Shown: positions 25,978-34,586, numbered from the stretch's first letter. The stretch is DNA of 64,000 bases from JBFWRK01 sp050248955 (GCA_050248955.1 JBFWRK010000022.1:8837-72836); one strand, 5' to 3'. Translations and numbers: made by a program. Notes: a model not told the origin generated them from the letters alone.

Positions 25978-26649
25978 ATGGACTCGCTCCTCGACGTGCA
26001 CCGCGATGTGGTCGGGTGCCGCGCCTGTCCGCGCCTCGTCGAGTGGCGTGAGCAGGTCGCACGGGACAAGCGCGCCGCGTACCGGGATTGGGACTACTGG
26101 GGTCGGCCGGTGCCGGGGTTCGGCGACCCGGCGGCTCGGATCCTGGTGCTCGGTCTCGCGCCCGCCGCGCACGGTGGCAATCGCACGGGGCGGGTGTTCA
26201 CCGGCGACCGGTCAGGGGACTGGTTGTACCGGGCGATGTTCCGCGCCGGCTTGGCCAACCAGTCGACGTCCGTGTCGATCGACGACGGCCTCGCGCTGTC
26301 CGGGGCCTGGGTGACGGCGGCGGTGAAGTGCGCGCCGCCGGCCAACAAGCCGACGCCGGCAGAGCGCGACACGTGCCGGCCGTTCCTGCAGCGAGAGCTC
26401 GCGCTCCTGACGAACCTTCGCGTCATCGTGTGCCTCGGATCGTTCGGCTACGAGGCCGCGTGCAGCGAGCTCGGCGTGCGACCGCGGCCCCGTTTCGGCC
26501 ACGGCGTCGAGGTGCCGGGCGTCGGCCCGGCCGGCCGCTGCACGCTCGTGTGCTCGTTCCACCCGAGCCAGCAGAACACGTTCACCGGGCGGCTCACGGA
26601 GCCGATGCTCGACGCCGTGTTCACGAGGGCGGTCGTGCTGAGCGGCTGA
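25978..26649 (+). CDS. Family 5 uracil-DNA glycosylase (UdgB-type)
   Basis: A 223-residue 4Fe-4S uracil-DNA glycosylase that excises uracil, hypoxanthine and related bases. Cluster cysteines include Cys14 and Cys17 in CRACPRL plus two in KCAPPANKPTPAERDTC. Motif A is GLAPAAHGGNRTGR and motif B HPSQQNTFTGRLTEP, both diagnostic of family 5. ATG at 25978 matches the family N-terminus and a leaderless -10; an upstream ATG at 25939 has a strong GGAGGGGAGG but lies inside the divergent gene. Confidence 0.92.
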   Translation: MDSLLDVHRDVVGCRACPRLVEWREQVARDKRAAYRDWDYWGRPVPGFGDPAARILVLGLAPAAHGGNRTGRVFTGDRSGDWLYRAMFRAGLANQSTSVSIDDGLALSGAWVTAAVKCAPPANKPTPAERDTCRPFLQRELALLTNLRVIVCLGSFGYEAACSELGVRPRPRFGHGVEVPGVGPAGRCTLVCSFHPSQQNTFTGRLTEPMLDAVFTRAVVLSG

Positions 26650-26718
26650 CGCGGGAAGGCCCACGGAGGGTGTCGAAGTGGGCCAAATGGTTCAGGGATG
26701 CTGACGATGTCTCGCTTC

Positions 26719-26724
26719 TAGTGT
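26719..26724 (+). promoter_or_regulatory. -10 element of the first small lipoprotein
   Basis: TAGTGT fits TANNNT and lies 29 bases before the ATG at 26754, which has its own GGAGGACGAG ribosome site. Confidence 0.45.
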
Positions 26725-26753
26725 TCGTCTGACCACGGTGGATGGAGGACGAG

Positions 26754-27035
26754 ATGATGAAGAAGGTTGCGGGAGCACTGCTGGGGTTCGGGCTGGTCCT
26801 CGGTGTCGCGAGCTGCGGCGTCGACAAGGAGGGCACCGCCGAGAACCTGATCGCGTCGCTCGAGGAGTCCAACGGGACCGACCTGACCGACGAGCAGAAG
26901 GACTGCCTCACCGACGTCGTGAAGGACTACTCCGACGAAGACCTGCGGGCGCTCGACGACAGCTCGGCGAGTGCCGAGCTGATCGAGGAGTTCACCGGCC
27001 TCGCGTTCGACTGCCTCGTCACGCTCGGCAGCTGA
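26754..27035 (+). CDS. Small lipoprotein, first of a paralogous pair
   Basis: A 93-residue lipoprotein with an N-terminal KK, a hydrophobic core and a lipobox VASC. The mature part is very acidic and contains KDCLTDVVKDYSDEDLRALD, similar in spacing to a stretch of the next protein. Two Cys remain in the mature region and could form a disulfide. A GGAGG Shine-Dalgarno precedes the ATG. It is presumably attached to the outer face of the membrane; function unknown. Confidence 0.72.
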   Translation: MMKKVAGALLGFGLVLGVASCGVDKEGTAENLIASLEESNGTDLTDEQKDCLTDVVKDYSDEDLRALDDSSASAELIEEFTGLAFDCLVTLGS

Positions 27036-27097
27036 GCGCGTCGCCCTTCGGCGCAGACGAACTGCGGCAGCGGCGCACGCAGGGCTACGGTCCTTGC

Positions 27098-27421
27098 ATG
27101 CGCCGCTGCGTCGCGTCCGGGCCGACCGCGGTGCTCCGGCCCGGCGCCTCGGTCCGGCACGCCGCCGTCGGCGGGCTCGTCGGGCTGCTGCTGCTCACCG
27201 GGTGCGGCGATCGCCGGCTCTCCAGAGCGCAGCTCGAACGCCGGTACGTCGACGAGATCGTCGATGCCGGCATCGCTCGCTCCGTCGCTGAATGCGTGAT
27301 CGATCGACTCTTCTCGGACATGAGCGACGACGAGCTGCGTGAGTTCAACACGACCGGTACGGAGCTGACTCCCGAGCAGGCGGAACGAGTCGGCGAGCTC
27401 GCCGGCGCCTGCGGTTCCTAG
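27098..27421 (+). CDS. Small lipoprotein, second of a paralogous pair
   Basis: A 107-residue lipoprotein with a long basic N-region, hydrophobic GGLVGLLLL and a lipobox LTGC. The mature part holds AECVIDRLFSDMSDDELREF, sharing the pattern C-x2-D-x3-(K/S)D-x-S-D-(E/D)-(D/E)-L-R with its neighbour, and ends with another Cys near the C-terminus. It lies 62 bp after the first lipoprotein. Codon use is ordinary. No function is known. Confidence 0.7.
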   Translation: MRRCVASGPTAVLRPGASVRHAAVGGLVGLLLLTGCGDRRLSRAQLERRYVDEIVDAGIARSVAECVIDRLFSDMSDDELREFNTTGTELTPEQAERVGELAGACGS

Positions 27422-27483
27422 TCCGCGCGCCCCGAGCTCGTGCCCTGACAGTCCAGCTCGGGCAGCCCGGACCCGGCGTCGAA

Positions 27484-27678
27484 TCAGTCGTGCAGGATGA
27501 TGGCGCGCTCGGGGCAGGCGGTGACGGCGCGGCGGGCGGCGTCGACGTGGTCGGGCCCGACGGTTCCGTCGCCGATGACCCGGCCGTAGCCGGATTCGTC
27601 GTCGACGAACAGCGACGGCTCGAGCGAGTAGCAGCGGCCGTGACCGGTGCATCGGTCGTAGTCGATCTCTACCCTCAT
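27484..27678 (-). CDS. P450-associated ferredoxin (3Fe-4S type)
   Basis: A 64-residue ferredoxin with CTGHGRC, where His replaces the second Cys of the usual motif, and a distal CP in TACPERA. This C-x2-H-x2-C...CP pattern is typical of ferredoxins that feed actinobacterial P450s. Its start overlaps the upstream P450 stop by 4 bp (ATGA), so the two are co-translated and very likely an electron-transfer pair. Confidence 0.92.
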   Translation of the reverse strand: MRVEIDYDRCTGHGRCYSLEPSLFVDDESGYGRVIGDGTVGPDHVDAARRAVTACPERAIILHD

Positions 27679-28865
27679 GATGAAGCTCCAGCGGTGGGGA
27701 AGACGAGCGGCAGCGCGGAGAGATGGAACGTACCGGAGGGCCAGACGAGCGTCGGTCGGGTGCCGGGGGCGAGCTCGTACTCCGGGATGATCTTGTGCCA
27801 CTCCTCGACGAGGAGGCGCAGCTCGCGGCGGGCGAGGTGCGACCCGAGACAGCGATGGATGCCGCCACCGAAGGCGAGGTGTCCCCGGTCGCCCTGCGAG
27901 AGGTCGATCGTGTTGGCGGTGGCGAACCGCTCGGGGTCACGGTTGACCGACCCCAGGCAGAGGTTCACGCGCGATCCGGCCGGGATCGTCACCCCGCACA
28001 CCTCGACGTCGGCCGTGGTGACGCGCGGGGTGATCGGTGCGGGCGGCTCCAGCCGGAGGACCTCCTCGATGACCGCCGGGATGACCGAGGGGTCCTCGAT
28101 GATGCGACGTCGAACGTCCGGGTTCTGCGCGAGGTGCAGCAACATGAAGCCGATGCTCGCGGTCACCGTGTCGAGCCCGGCCAGGACGAAGAGGAAGCAC
28201 ATGCCGAGCACCTCGTCGCCCGACATCGCGTCGTCGCCTTCTGCGGCAAGGACCTGGCTGAGCATGTCGTCGCCCGGATGCTGGCGCTTCTCGTCGACGT
28301 AGCGCTGGAGGTACGAGAACAGCGCCATCGCTGCCTCGATGGTCTTCTCGGACGGTTCGGCCGTGGTCGCTCCCGTCGAGTTCTCGATCACCGTCTCCGC
28401 CCAGTGGATGAACTTGTCCCGGTCCTCGAGCGGCAGCCCGAAGAGCGTCAGGAACACCTGGGTCGGGTACAGACGACCGAGCTGGGCGACAACGTCACAG
28501 TGGCCGTCTCCGGCGAAGGCGCCGATGAGCTCGCGAACCTGCGCTCGGAGTCCGTCCTCCATGCGGTTGACGACCCGCGGTGCGAGCATCGGGTCGAGGA
28601 GCTTGCGGAACCGCTGATGGTCGGGTTGGTCCATGGCGATCGGGACGAGTGGCACCGGGCTGGCCAGCGAGTCGAAGGCACGGGCGGACGAGAAGATCTC
28701 CGGATGCCGGTGGGCGTACTGGACCGCCTCGGGACTCGTCAGGTACCACGTACCCTCGGCCTCGAAGACGTCGCCCTGTTCGCGCACGTACTGCCAACCG
28801 TCCGTGCGGTCGTAGACCATCGGCGCATCGTGCAGACGGAACGCCCCAGGCACCGTGTCGGTCAT
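27675..28865 (-). CDS. Cytochrome P450 with coupled ferredoxin
   Basis: A 396-residue P450 monooxygenase. The haem ligand is Cys339 in FGGGIHRCLG, the I-helix reads LAGLDTVTAS and the ExxR helix EEVLRLEPPAPITPR. Its ferredoxin partner is encoded immediately downstream. The promoter holds a palindromic operator and a TATTGT -10, so expression is probably inducible. Substrate unknown; the profile is that of CYP107/123-like actinobacterial enzymes, which is a guess. Confidence 0.93.
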   Translation of the reverse strand: MTDTVPGAFRLHDAPMVYDRTDGWQYVREQGDVFEAEGTWYLTSPEAVQYAHRHPEIFSSARAFDSLASPVPLVPIAMDQPDHQRFRKLLDPMLAPRVVNRMEDGLRAQVRELIGAFAGDGHCDVVAQLGRLYPTQVFLTLFGLPLEDRDKFIHWAETVIENSTGATTAEPSEKTIEAAMALFSYLQRYVDEKRQHPGDDMLSQVLAAEGDDAMSGDEVLGMCFLFVLAGLDTVTASIGFMLLHLAQNPDVRRRIIEDPSVIPAVIEEVLRLEPPAPITPRVTTADVEVCGVTIPAGSRVNLCLGSVNRDPERFATANTIDLSQGDRGHLAFGGGIHRCLGSHLARRELRLLVEEWHKIIPEYELAPGTRPTLVWPSGTFHLSALPLVFPTAGASS

Positions 28866-28896
28866 CGTCGCTTCCCCCTCGTTCGCTGACCAGCTG

Positions 28897-28930
28897 ACAA
28901 TAGGGTCGAACTTGACAGTGTTGTCCAGTT
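28897..28930 (-). promoter_or_regulatory. P450 promoter with palindromic operator
   Basis: The -10 element TATTGT (minus strand, 28897-28902) lies about 31 bases before the P450 ATG. Just upstream, AACTTGACA (28909-28917) and TGTCCAGTT (28922-28930) form a palindrome with one mismatch in nine and a 4-bp spacer, covering the -35 region. A TetR-type repressor could act here, but no regulator gene is adjacent. Confidence 0.55.
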
Positions 28931-28982
28931 CGGCGGAATCGTCGGAGGACGCACCCCGGGGGTTCGTGCCGGCGGCTGCGCG

Positions 28983-30179
28983 TCAGTGCGCCGCTGCAGG
29001 CGCGCTCGCTGCCTTCTTCTTCGGCGGCGGGACGCCGATCGCCGGCGCCCGATCGGCGAACTCCGGCCAGCGACGGCGGCTCACGATCGACAGCAACCGC
29101 AGCAGCCGCATCGCCTCCTTGTCCTCCTGGGCGGGACGGGCGATGATCGACCCGTCGGCGATCATCCGCGAGATGACCTCCTCACCGAGCTCGGTGCGCA
29201 CGATCGTCAGCGTCCAGTCGTTGTCCTCGCCGATGCCGCCGGTCGCGACGTCCGCGTGCTCGGCGGCGAAGTCAGGGCAGCTCTTGCAGCCCTGGCGCGT
29301 CCAGGCGTGGCACTCCTTCAGGTCGATCTCGTGGTACGAGCCGTCCTTCATCCAGATCTGGAAGACGCCCTTGATGTTCATCTTCGCCATCTCGGACTTC
29401 TTCAGTCCGTACTTCGCCTCGAAGAGCTCGGGGAAGATCGCGTCGTCGAACGTCTTCGAGCACAGCAGGCCGATGTTGAACAGGAACGGCCGCGAGACCT
29501 TGCCGGCCTTCCGGTCCCACATGATCGGCGGTGACGACGTCTGGCAGCCCATGCCGACGAGGGCGAGGCGGTTGTGGCTCTGCTCCTTCGCGTCGCGCAA
29601 CGCCAGCGGGTTCGCGCAGTAGGTGTACCGACTTCCGGCGGTGGCGAGGATCTCCTCCTTCGTGCTCACCACGGCAGGCTTCGCCTTCCATGCGTCGTCC
29701 GCTTCGACGCCGCTGACCAGTGCGGCGTCGATGTAGTCGTGCTCGCGCAACCAGATGAGCATCGCCGAGACGAGCCCACCGTCCTGGCCCATCTGGTGGA
29801 CCATGTCGTCACTCGCACGCGTGAGGTAGAGCTGCCGCCAGATGCCGGACATCTCGTCGGGCTCGCGCACCCGACCGAACAGGTGCATGTCGGCCGCCGG
29901 CTCCCATGCCCGGAACCGCGGGCAGGCGCGGGTGCAGGTGGTGCAGCCCTTCTCGCCGTGGATGCAGTTGTCGAGGCCCAGCTCCTCTTCGAGATGGAAC
30001 GGGATGTACTTGCCCTCTTCGTGCTCGTAGCCGATCACGTCGTGCGGGCAGGTGACGACGCACCCGGCGCATCCCGTGCAGAGGCCGGTCGTGATCACCT
30101 CGGCGTACAGCTCCTTCCACTGAGCTGTCCAGCGCTGCGGCTTCGCCGGTTCGGCGGAACCGTCCCCCGTGGTCGTCAT
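28983..30179 (-). CDS. FrhB-like coenzyme F420 hydrogenase/dehydrogenase beta-subunit family protein
   Basis: A protein of about 398 residues with two N-terminal 4Fe-4S motifs, CTGCAGCVVTCP and CIHGEKGCTTCTRACP, then the FrhB-type flavin/F420 domains (QDGGLVSAMLIWL; GSRYTYCANPL; GLLCSKTF; GCKSCPDFAAEHADVATGG). Family members move electrons between F420, FAD and ferredoxin. Here it could accept electrons for, or regenerate, the neighbouring P450 ferredoxin. An Ala/Lys-rich C-terminus is dispensable-looking. Start among ATGs at 30179, 30188 and 30206 is uncertain. Confidence 0.85.
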   Translation of the reverse strand: MTTTGDGSAEPAKPQRWTAQWKELYAEVITTGLCTGCAGCVVTCPHDVIGYEHEEGKYIPFHLEEELGLDNCIHGEKGCTTCTRACPRFRAWEPAADMHLFGRVREPDEMSGIWRQLYLTRASDDMVHQMGQDGGLVSAMLIWLREHDYIDAALVSGVEADDAWKAKPAVVSTKEEILATAGSRYTYCANPLALRDAKEQSHNRLALVGMGCQTSSPPIMWDRKAGKVSRPFLFNIGLLCSKTFDDAIFPELFEAKYGLKKSEMAKMNIKGVFQIWMKDGSYHEIDLKECHAWTRQGCKSCPDFAAEHADVATGGIGEDNDWTLTIVRTELGEEVISRMIADGSIIARPAQEDKEAMRLLRLLSIVSRRRWPEFADRAPAIGVPPPKKKAASAPAAAH

Positions 30180-30334
30180 GGCGGCCATGGTAGGGGAGGG
30201 GTGCATCGCAGCGCCCGTTCGACGCGTGCTCGCGCGTCGGATGCACCATGCCAGGTCACGCGCCGCACGCACTGCTCGCGACCGGCTCCGGCGCTCGTAG
30301 GCTCGGCGCGGGACATCGGGGCTGGGGAGGCTGC

Positions 30335-32590
30335 ATGGCAATCATCGGGGAACGCATCGTCCGGCGCGAGGACCCGGCGCTGCTGATGGGTGACGGCACG
30401 TTCATCGACAACCTCGTGCTCGACGGCCTCTCGGTCGTGACCTACGCGCGATCGCAGGTCGCGCACGCCCGGATCACGGCGGTCGACGTCACCGAAGCGA
30501 CAGCAGCACCGGGCGTGCTGGGCGTCTTCACGGCGTCCGACCTCGACCTCGGCGCTGTCCCTGTCGACCTGCCGATGCTCACCGCGCCGATGCCCCGCCC
30601 GTTCCTCGCCGACGGGATCGTGCGTTACGTGGGCGAGCCGATCGTCGCGATCGTCGCCGAGACACGCGCGCAGGCCGAGGACGCCGCCGAGCTCGTCGTG
30701 ATCGACTACGACCCGCTCCCCGTCGTGATCGATCCGGAGGCCGCGCTCGTCGGCGAGGTGCTGCTGTTCCCGGAGGCGGGCACGAACGTCTGCTTCCAGC
30801 TGCCGTCGGGTGGCGAGGAGCTGTTCGGCGAGTGCGAGGTCGTCGTGCGGCGGAGGATCACGAACCAGAAGGTCGCTCCGTGCCCACTCGAACCGCGCGT
30901 CGCGGCGAGCCGGTGGGAGCCGGACGGCAGGCTCACGCACTGGCAGGCGGGTCAGGGCGCGCACCCGATCCGCGACCGGCTCGCCGAGGTGTACGGCATG
31001 GCGACCGACGAGATCCGCTGCATCAGTCCGGACGTGGGCGGCGGCTTCGGGGCGAAGGCGTTCAGCTATCCCGAGGACCTGTTGCTGCCCTGGCTCGCTC
31101 GTCGCGTGGGGCGCCCCGTCAGGTACAGCGACAACCGCACCGACAGCATGATCGGGCTCGGTCACGGCCGCGGTCAGGTGCAGCAGATCGAGATCGGTGG
31201 CACGCGTGATGGGCGGGTGCTCGCCTACCGTCTCACCGTGCTGCAGGACACCGGCGCGTACCCGCGGATGGCGGCGTTCCTGCCGTACATGACGAGGTTG
31301 ATGCTCACCGGCACGTACGACATCCCCTCGGCAGAGTGCGTTGCGACGAGCGTGGTCACGAACACCGTGCCGATGGTCGCGTACCGCGGGGCCGGACGGC
31401 CGGAGGCCGCGGCGGCGATCGAGCGGGCGATGGACCTGTTCGCGCGCGAGCTCGGACTCGACCCGATCGACGTCAGGCGGCGCAACGTGGTCGCACCCGA
31501 CCGGTTCCCGTTCGTCACTGCAACGGGGACGACGTACGACAGCGGCCGCTACGAAGCTGCACTCGACGCCGTGCTCGCTGCCGCGGACTACGACTCGCTG
31601 CGGGCAGAGCAACGCCGCCGCCGAGATGCGGGCGAGCGCGTGCAGCTCGGCATCGGCGTCTCCGTGTACGTCGAGATCACCGCGCTCTCCGGCGGCGGCG
31701 AGTACGGCCACGTCGAGGTCCTGCCGACGGGCAAGGTGCGCGTGCTCACCGGCACGTCGCCGTACGGTCAGGGGCATCACACGTCGTGGGCGATGCTCGT
31801 CGCCGACAAGCTCGGTGTGCCGATGGACGACATCGAGGTGATCCACGGCGACACCGACATCGTCCCGGCCGGCAGCATCACGGGCGGCTCGCGCAGTGTC
31901 CAGCTCGGTGGCACGAACGTCTGGCGCGCGGCCGGCATCGTGGTCGATCAGGCGCGCGACCTCGCCGCTCGCCTGCTCGAGGCGGACCCTGCCGACATCG
32001 TGCTCGAGGAGGGCCGGTTCCATGTCGCGGGTACCCCCGCACTCGCCAAGTCGTGGGCCGAGCTGTCCACCGCGAAGCTCGACCTCGACGGCGGCCCGCT
32101 CGCCGGTCTCGGTGACTTCTCGCAGCAGGGAGGCACGTTCCCCTCCGGCGCGCACGTCGCCGTCGTCGACGTCGACACGGAGACGGGAAAGGTCGTGGTG
32201 CGACGCATCATCGCCGTCGACGACGCGGGCCGCATCCTCAACCCGTTGCTCGCCGAGGGGCAGGTGCACGGCGGCCTCGCGCAAGGCGTCGCCCAGGCGC
32301 TGCTCGAAGAGGTGGTCTACGACGCCGACGGCAACCCGCTCACGACGAACTTCGCCGACTACGCCGTCATCTCGGCGGCGGAGCTCCCCTCGTTCGAGAC
32401 CGTTCACCTCGAGACGCCGTCGCCGATGAACGATCTCGGGGCGAAGGGCATCGGTGAGAGCGGCACGATCGGGTCCACGCCAGCGGTGCTGAGCGCCGTC
32501 GTCGACGCGCTGTCACATCTCGGCGTCGACCACCTCGACATGCCCTGCACGCCTGAGCGGGTGTGGCGGGCGATCAACGCAGCGCACTGA
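30335..32590 (+). CDS. Xanthine dehydrogenase family molybdopterin-binding subunit
   Basis: A 751-residue large subunit of the molybdenum hydroxylase family (CoxL/aldehyde oxidase type). Visible motifs are GGGFGAKAFSYPED, the AYRGAGRPEA segment, which differs from the AYRCSFR loop of true CO dehydrogenase, YGQGHHTSWA and the C-terminal GAKGIGESGTIG with the conserved catalytic Glu. The FAD and 2Fe-2S subunits are not adjacent, so the enzyme is incomplete in this window. GGGGAGG precedes the ATG. An aldehyde or N-heterocycle substrate is likelier than CO. Confidence 0.9.
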   Translation: MAIIGERIVRREDPALLMGDGTFIDNLVLDGLSVVTYARSQVAHARITAVDVTEATAAPGVLGVFTASDLDLGAVPVDLPMLTAPMPRPFLADGIVRYVGEPIVAIVAETRAQAEDAAELVVIDYDPLPVVIDPEAALVGEVLLFPEAGTNVCFQLPSGGEELFGECEVVVRRRITNQKVAPCPLEPRVAASRWEPDGRLTHWQAGQGAHPIRDRLAEVYGMATDEIRCISPDVGGGFGAKAFSYPEDLLLPWLARRVGRPVRYSDNRTDSMIGLGHGRGQVQQIEIGGTRDGRVLAYRLTVLQDTGAYPRMAAFLPYMTRLMLTGTYDIPSAECVATSVVTNTVPMVAYRGAGRPEAAAAIERAMDLFARELGLDPIDVRRRNVVAPDRFPFVTATGTTYDSGRYEAALDAVLAAADYDSLRAEQRRRRDAGERVQLGIGVSVYVEITALSGGGEYGHVEVLPTGKVRVLTGTSPYGQGHHTSWAMLVADKLGVPMDDIEVIHGDTDIVPAGSITGGSRSVQLGGTNVWRAAGIVVDQARDLAARLLEADPADIVLEEGRFHVAGTPALAKSWAELSTAKLDLDGGPLAGLGDFSQQGGTFPSGAHVAVVDVDTETGKVVVRRIIAVDDAGRILNPLLAEGQVHGGLAQGVAQALLEEVVYDADGNPLTTNFADYAVISAAELPSFETVHLETPSPMNDLGAKGIGESGTIGSTPAVLSAVVDALSHLGVDHLDMPCTPERVWRAINAAH

Positions 32591-32596
32591 GGTCGG

Positions 32597-32636
32597 GACG
32601 CGAATCGGGCCGGCGTCGCCGCCGGCCCGATGCGTC
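32597..32636. terminator. Bidirectional terminator between the molybdenum hydroxylase and amt
   Basis: A 12-bp stem (ATCGGGCCGGCG, loop TCGC, CGCCGGCCCGAT) extended by GACGC/GCGTC across a 2-base bulge. It lies between two convergent genes, 7 and 21 bp from their stops. Confidence 0.65.
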
Positions 32637-32656
32637 TGCCCAACTCTGTCAGCGAA

Positions 32657-34015
32657 TCAGACGCTGGTCATCTCGTCGGAGTAGCCCGGAGCACCGTGCT
32701 CGTGGACGTCGAGGCCCTCGCGCTCCTCGACCTCGTCGACCCGCAGGCCGACGGTGGCCTTGATCGCGCTGAAGAGGACGAACGCGGCCACCAGCACGAA
32801 CGCCGCGACCGACACGACACCGATCAACTGGCTGACGAGCTGTGACGCACCGCCGCCGTAGAACAGACCCTCCACGCCGAGATCCGGCTCGTTGGCGAAG
32901 AACCCGACCATCAGCGTGCCGAACGCTCCGCAGACGCCGTGGACGGAGATCGCGCCGACCGGGTCGTCGATGCGGATGCGGTCGAAGAACTGCACGGCGA
33001 CGACGACCAGCGCGCCGGCCAGCGCACCGATGATCAGCGCACCGATCGTCGACACGACGGCACAACCGGCGGTGATGCCGACGAGGCCCGCCAGCAGGCC
33101 GTTGCCGGTCATGGCGACGTCCGGCTTGCCGCCCTTGAACCACGTGAAGAACATCGCCACGCAGGCACCGGCGACGCCGGCGATCGTCGTGGTCATGGCG
33201 ATGCGCCCGATGATCGGATCGGCGCCGAGCTGCGAGCCCGGGTTGAAGCCGTACCAGCCGACCAGGAGGATGAAGCAGCCGATGATCGCGAACGGGATCG
33301 AGTGGCCGAGGATCGCTCGTGGCTTGCCGTCGGGGCCGTACTTGCCGATCCGCGGGCCGAGCATCCACGCACCGACCAGTGCGGCCCACCCACCGACGCT
33401 GTGGACGATCGTCGAGCCGGCGAAGTCGTGGAACGGCGTGTCGAGCTGGAAGAGCCAGCCACCGCCCCACTGCCAGCGCACGACGATCGGGTAGATGAGC
33501 GCCGAGATCGCGGCGCTGTAGATCACGTAGGCCTTGAACTTGGTCCGCTCGGCCATCGCGCCGGACACGATCGTCGCCGCCGTCGCTGCGAACGCGACCT
33601 GGAAGATGAAGAACGTGAACGGCGTGAGGTTCCCGTACGTGAAGGCGCCGTCACCGAGGAACCAACCACCGCCGCCGAGGAACTTGCCGAAGTCGTCGAA
33701 GCCGCCGCCGTAGGCGATGGCGAAGCCGATGGCGAAGAACACCACGGCGCCGATGCAGAAGTCGACGAGGTTCTTCATCATGATGTTGGCGACGTTCTTG
33801 GCCCGAGTGAGACCCGCTTCCACCATTGCGAAGCCGGCCTGCATGAAGATGACGAGCACGGCCGACACCAGGATGTAGACGTTGTCGAGCGTCCCCTGCA
33901 ATGCCGCCGTCGTCGGACCCTCGTCCTGCGCGAAGGCCGCGACGGGGCTGGCCAAGACGGTGGCTGCGGTGACGAGCAGCCCGACGCCGCCGAATTTGAG
34001 CGCTCTGTTGCGCAC
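32657..34015 (-). CDS. amt: Ammonium transporter
   Basis: A 452-residue Amt/Mep channel with a cleavable-looking signal (VTAATVLASPVAAFAQ) and eleven predicted helices. Family signatures are GFAMVEAGLTRAKN, the DFAGSTIVHSVGGWAALVGA loop with the conserved Asp and pore His, and GNGLLAGLVGITAGCA. The C-terminal tail (VDEVEEREGLDVHEHGAPGY) is the segment that PII contacts in the family. The GTG start at 34015 has AGGAGG five bases upstream. It has its own GlnR-type promoter although PII lies just upstream. Confidence 0.96.
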   Translation of the reverse strand: MRNRALKFGGVGLLVTAATVLASPVAAFAQDEGPTTAALQGTLDNVYILVSAVLVIFMQAGFAMVEAGLTRAKNVANIMMKNLVDFCIGAVVFFAIGFAIAYGGGFDDFGKFLGGGGWFLGDGAFTYGNLTPFTFFIFQVAFAATAATIVSGAMAERTKFKAYVIYSAAISALIYPIVVRWQWGGGWLFQLDTPFHDFAGSTIVHSVGGWAALVGAWMLGPRIGKYGPDGKPRAILGHSIPFAIIGCFILLVGWYGFNPGSQLGADPIIGRIAMTTTIAGVAGACVAMFFTWFKGGKPDVAMTGNGLLAGLVGITAGCAVVSTIGALIIGALAGALVVVAVQFFDRIRIDDPVGAISVHGVCGAFGTLMVGFFANEPDLGVEGLFYGGGASQLVSQLIGVVSVAAFVLVAAFVLFSAIKATVGLRVDEVEEREGLDVHEHGAPGYSDEMTSV

Positions 34016-34083
34016 GAGATCCTCCTGAGCGGATGGATGAATGGAACGGTGACTCGTCTGCACCGTTGCATCGAGCCGTTGTG

Positions 34084-34137
34084 AACGTATGCAGGTCACG
34101 TTTCGACCTTGTCTTGTGGTTGTTTCGGCTGAGTGGC
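34084..34137 (-). promoter_or_regulatory. GlnR-type box and -10 element of amt
   Basis: Read on the minus strand: GCCAC-N6-GAAAC-N6-AAGAC-N6-GAAAC (34137-34100), the a-b-a-b layout of actinobacterial GlnR boxes, with both GAAAC half-sites exact. Ten bases further on lies TACGTT (34089-34084), a TANNNT -10. The box covers the -35 region, as expected for an activator working when nitrogen is short. Confidence 0.75.
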
Positions 34138-34174
34138 GTGTTTGTGCGATGTGTTACGACCGTGTCCGGAGACG

Positions 34175-34213
34175 CGAACGGCGGGTCGGCTGCACCAGCC
34201 GACCCGCCGTTCG
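34175..34213. terminator. Terminator hairpin after PII
   Basis: A perfect 17-bp stem (34175-34191 with 34197-34213) with loop GCACC, 28 bp beyond the PII stop and upstream of the amt box. It separates PII transcription from amt, which explains why amt has its own regulated promoter. Confidence 0.75.
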
Positions 34214-34241
34214 TCGCATCACCGTCTCGACCGTCGATCGT

Positions 34242-34586
34242 TCACAGCGCGTCGTGTCCCTCCTCGCCCGTGCGAACACGCACGAGACGGCTGACGTCGC
34301 TGACCCAGATCTTCCCGTCGCCGATCTTGCCCGTCGCGGCCGCACCACGGATCGCATCGACGACGCCATCGGCGGCGCTGTCGTCGACCACGATCTCGAT
34401 TCGAGTCTTGGGTACGAACTCGATCGTGTACTCGGCACCCCGGTACGTCTCGGAGTGGCCGCCCTGGCGGCCGAAGCCCCTGGCCTCGTGGACGGTGAGT
34501 CCTTGGACGCCGACGGCCTTGAGGGCGTCCTTGACCTCGTCGAGCTTGTGAGGCTTGACGATCGCAGTGATGAGCTTCAAGGGCAT
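34242..34586 (-). CDS. glnB: Nitrogen regulatory protein PII
   Basis: A 114-residue PII signal protein (GlnB/GlnK type) that senses ATP/ADP and 2-oxoglutarate and controls Amt. The T-loop GFGRQGGHSETYRGAEY (about residues 37-53) is complete and keeps Tyr53 (the Tyr51 equivalent of GlnB) and Tyr48. The nucleotide site shows TGKIGDGKI and RVRTGE. The ATG follows GGAAGGAC. No glnD is adjacent; instead the upstream antiporter carries a GlnD-like domain. The gene has a GlnR-type box. Confidence 0.96.
   Translation of the reverse strand: MPLKLITAIVKPHKLDEVKDALKAVGVQGLTVHEARGFGRQGGHSETYRGAEYTIEFVPKTRIEIVVDDSAADGVVDAIRGAAATGKIGDGKIWVSDVSRLVRVRTGEEGHDAL

Noticed and set aside
28912..28917. TTGACA as a plus-strand -35 promoter element
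   Set aside because: No plausible -10 follows at 17 bp and no plus-strand gene starts nearby; it is part of the palindromic operator of the minus-strand P450.
30176..32407. Long minus-strand frame opposite the molybdenum hydroxylase gene
   Set aside because: His/Arg/Asp-rich shadow without domains; the plus-strand gene shows family motifs throughout.
30335..32590. Carbon monoxide dehydrogenase large subunit
   Set aside because: The active-site loop is AYRGAGRP, not the AYRCSFR loop of genuine CO dehydrogenase.
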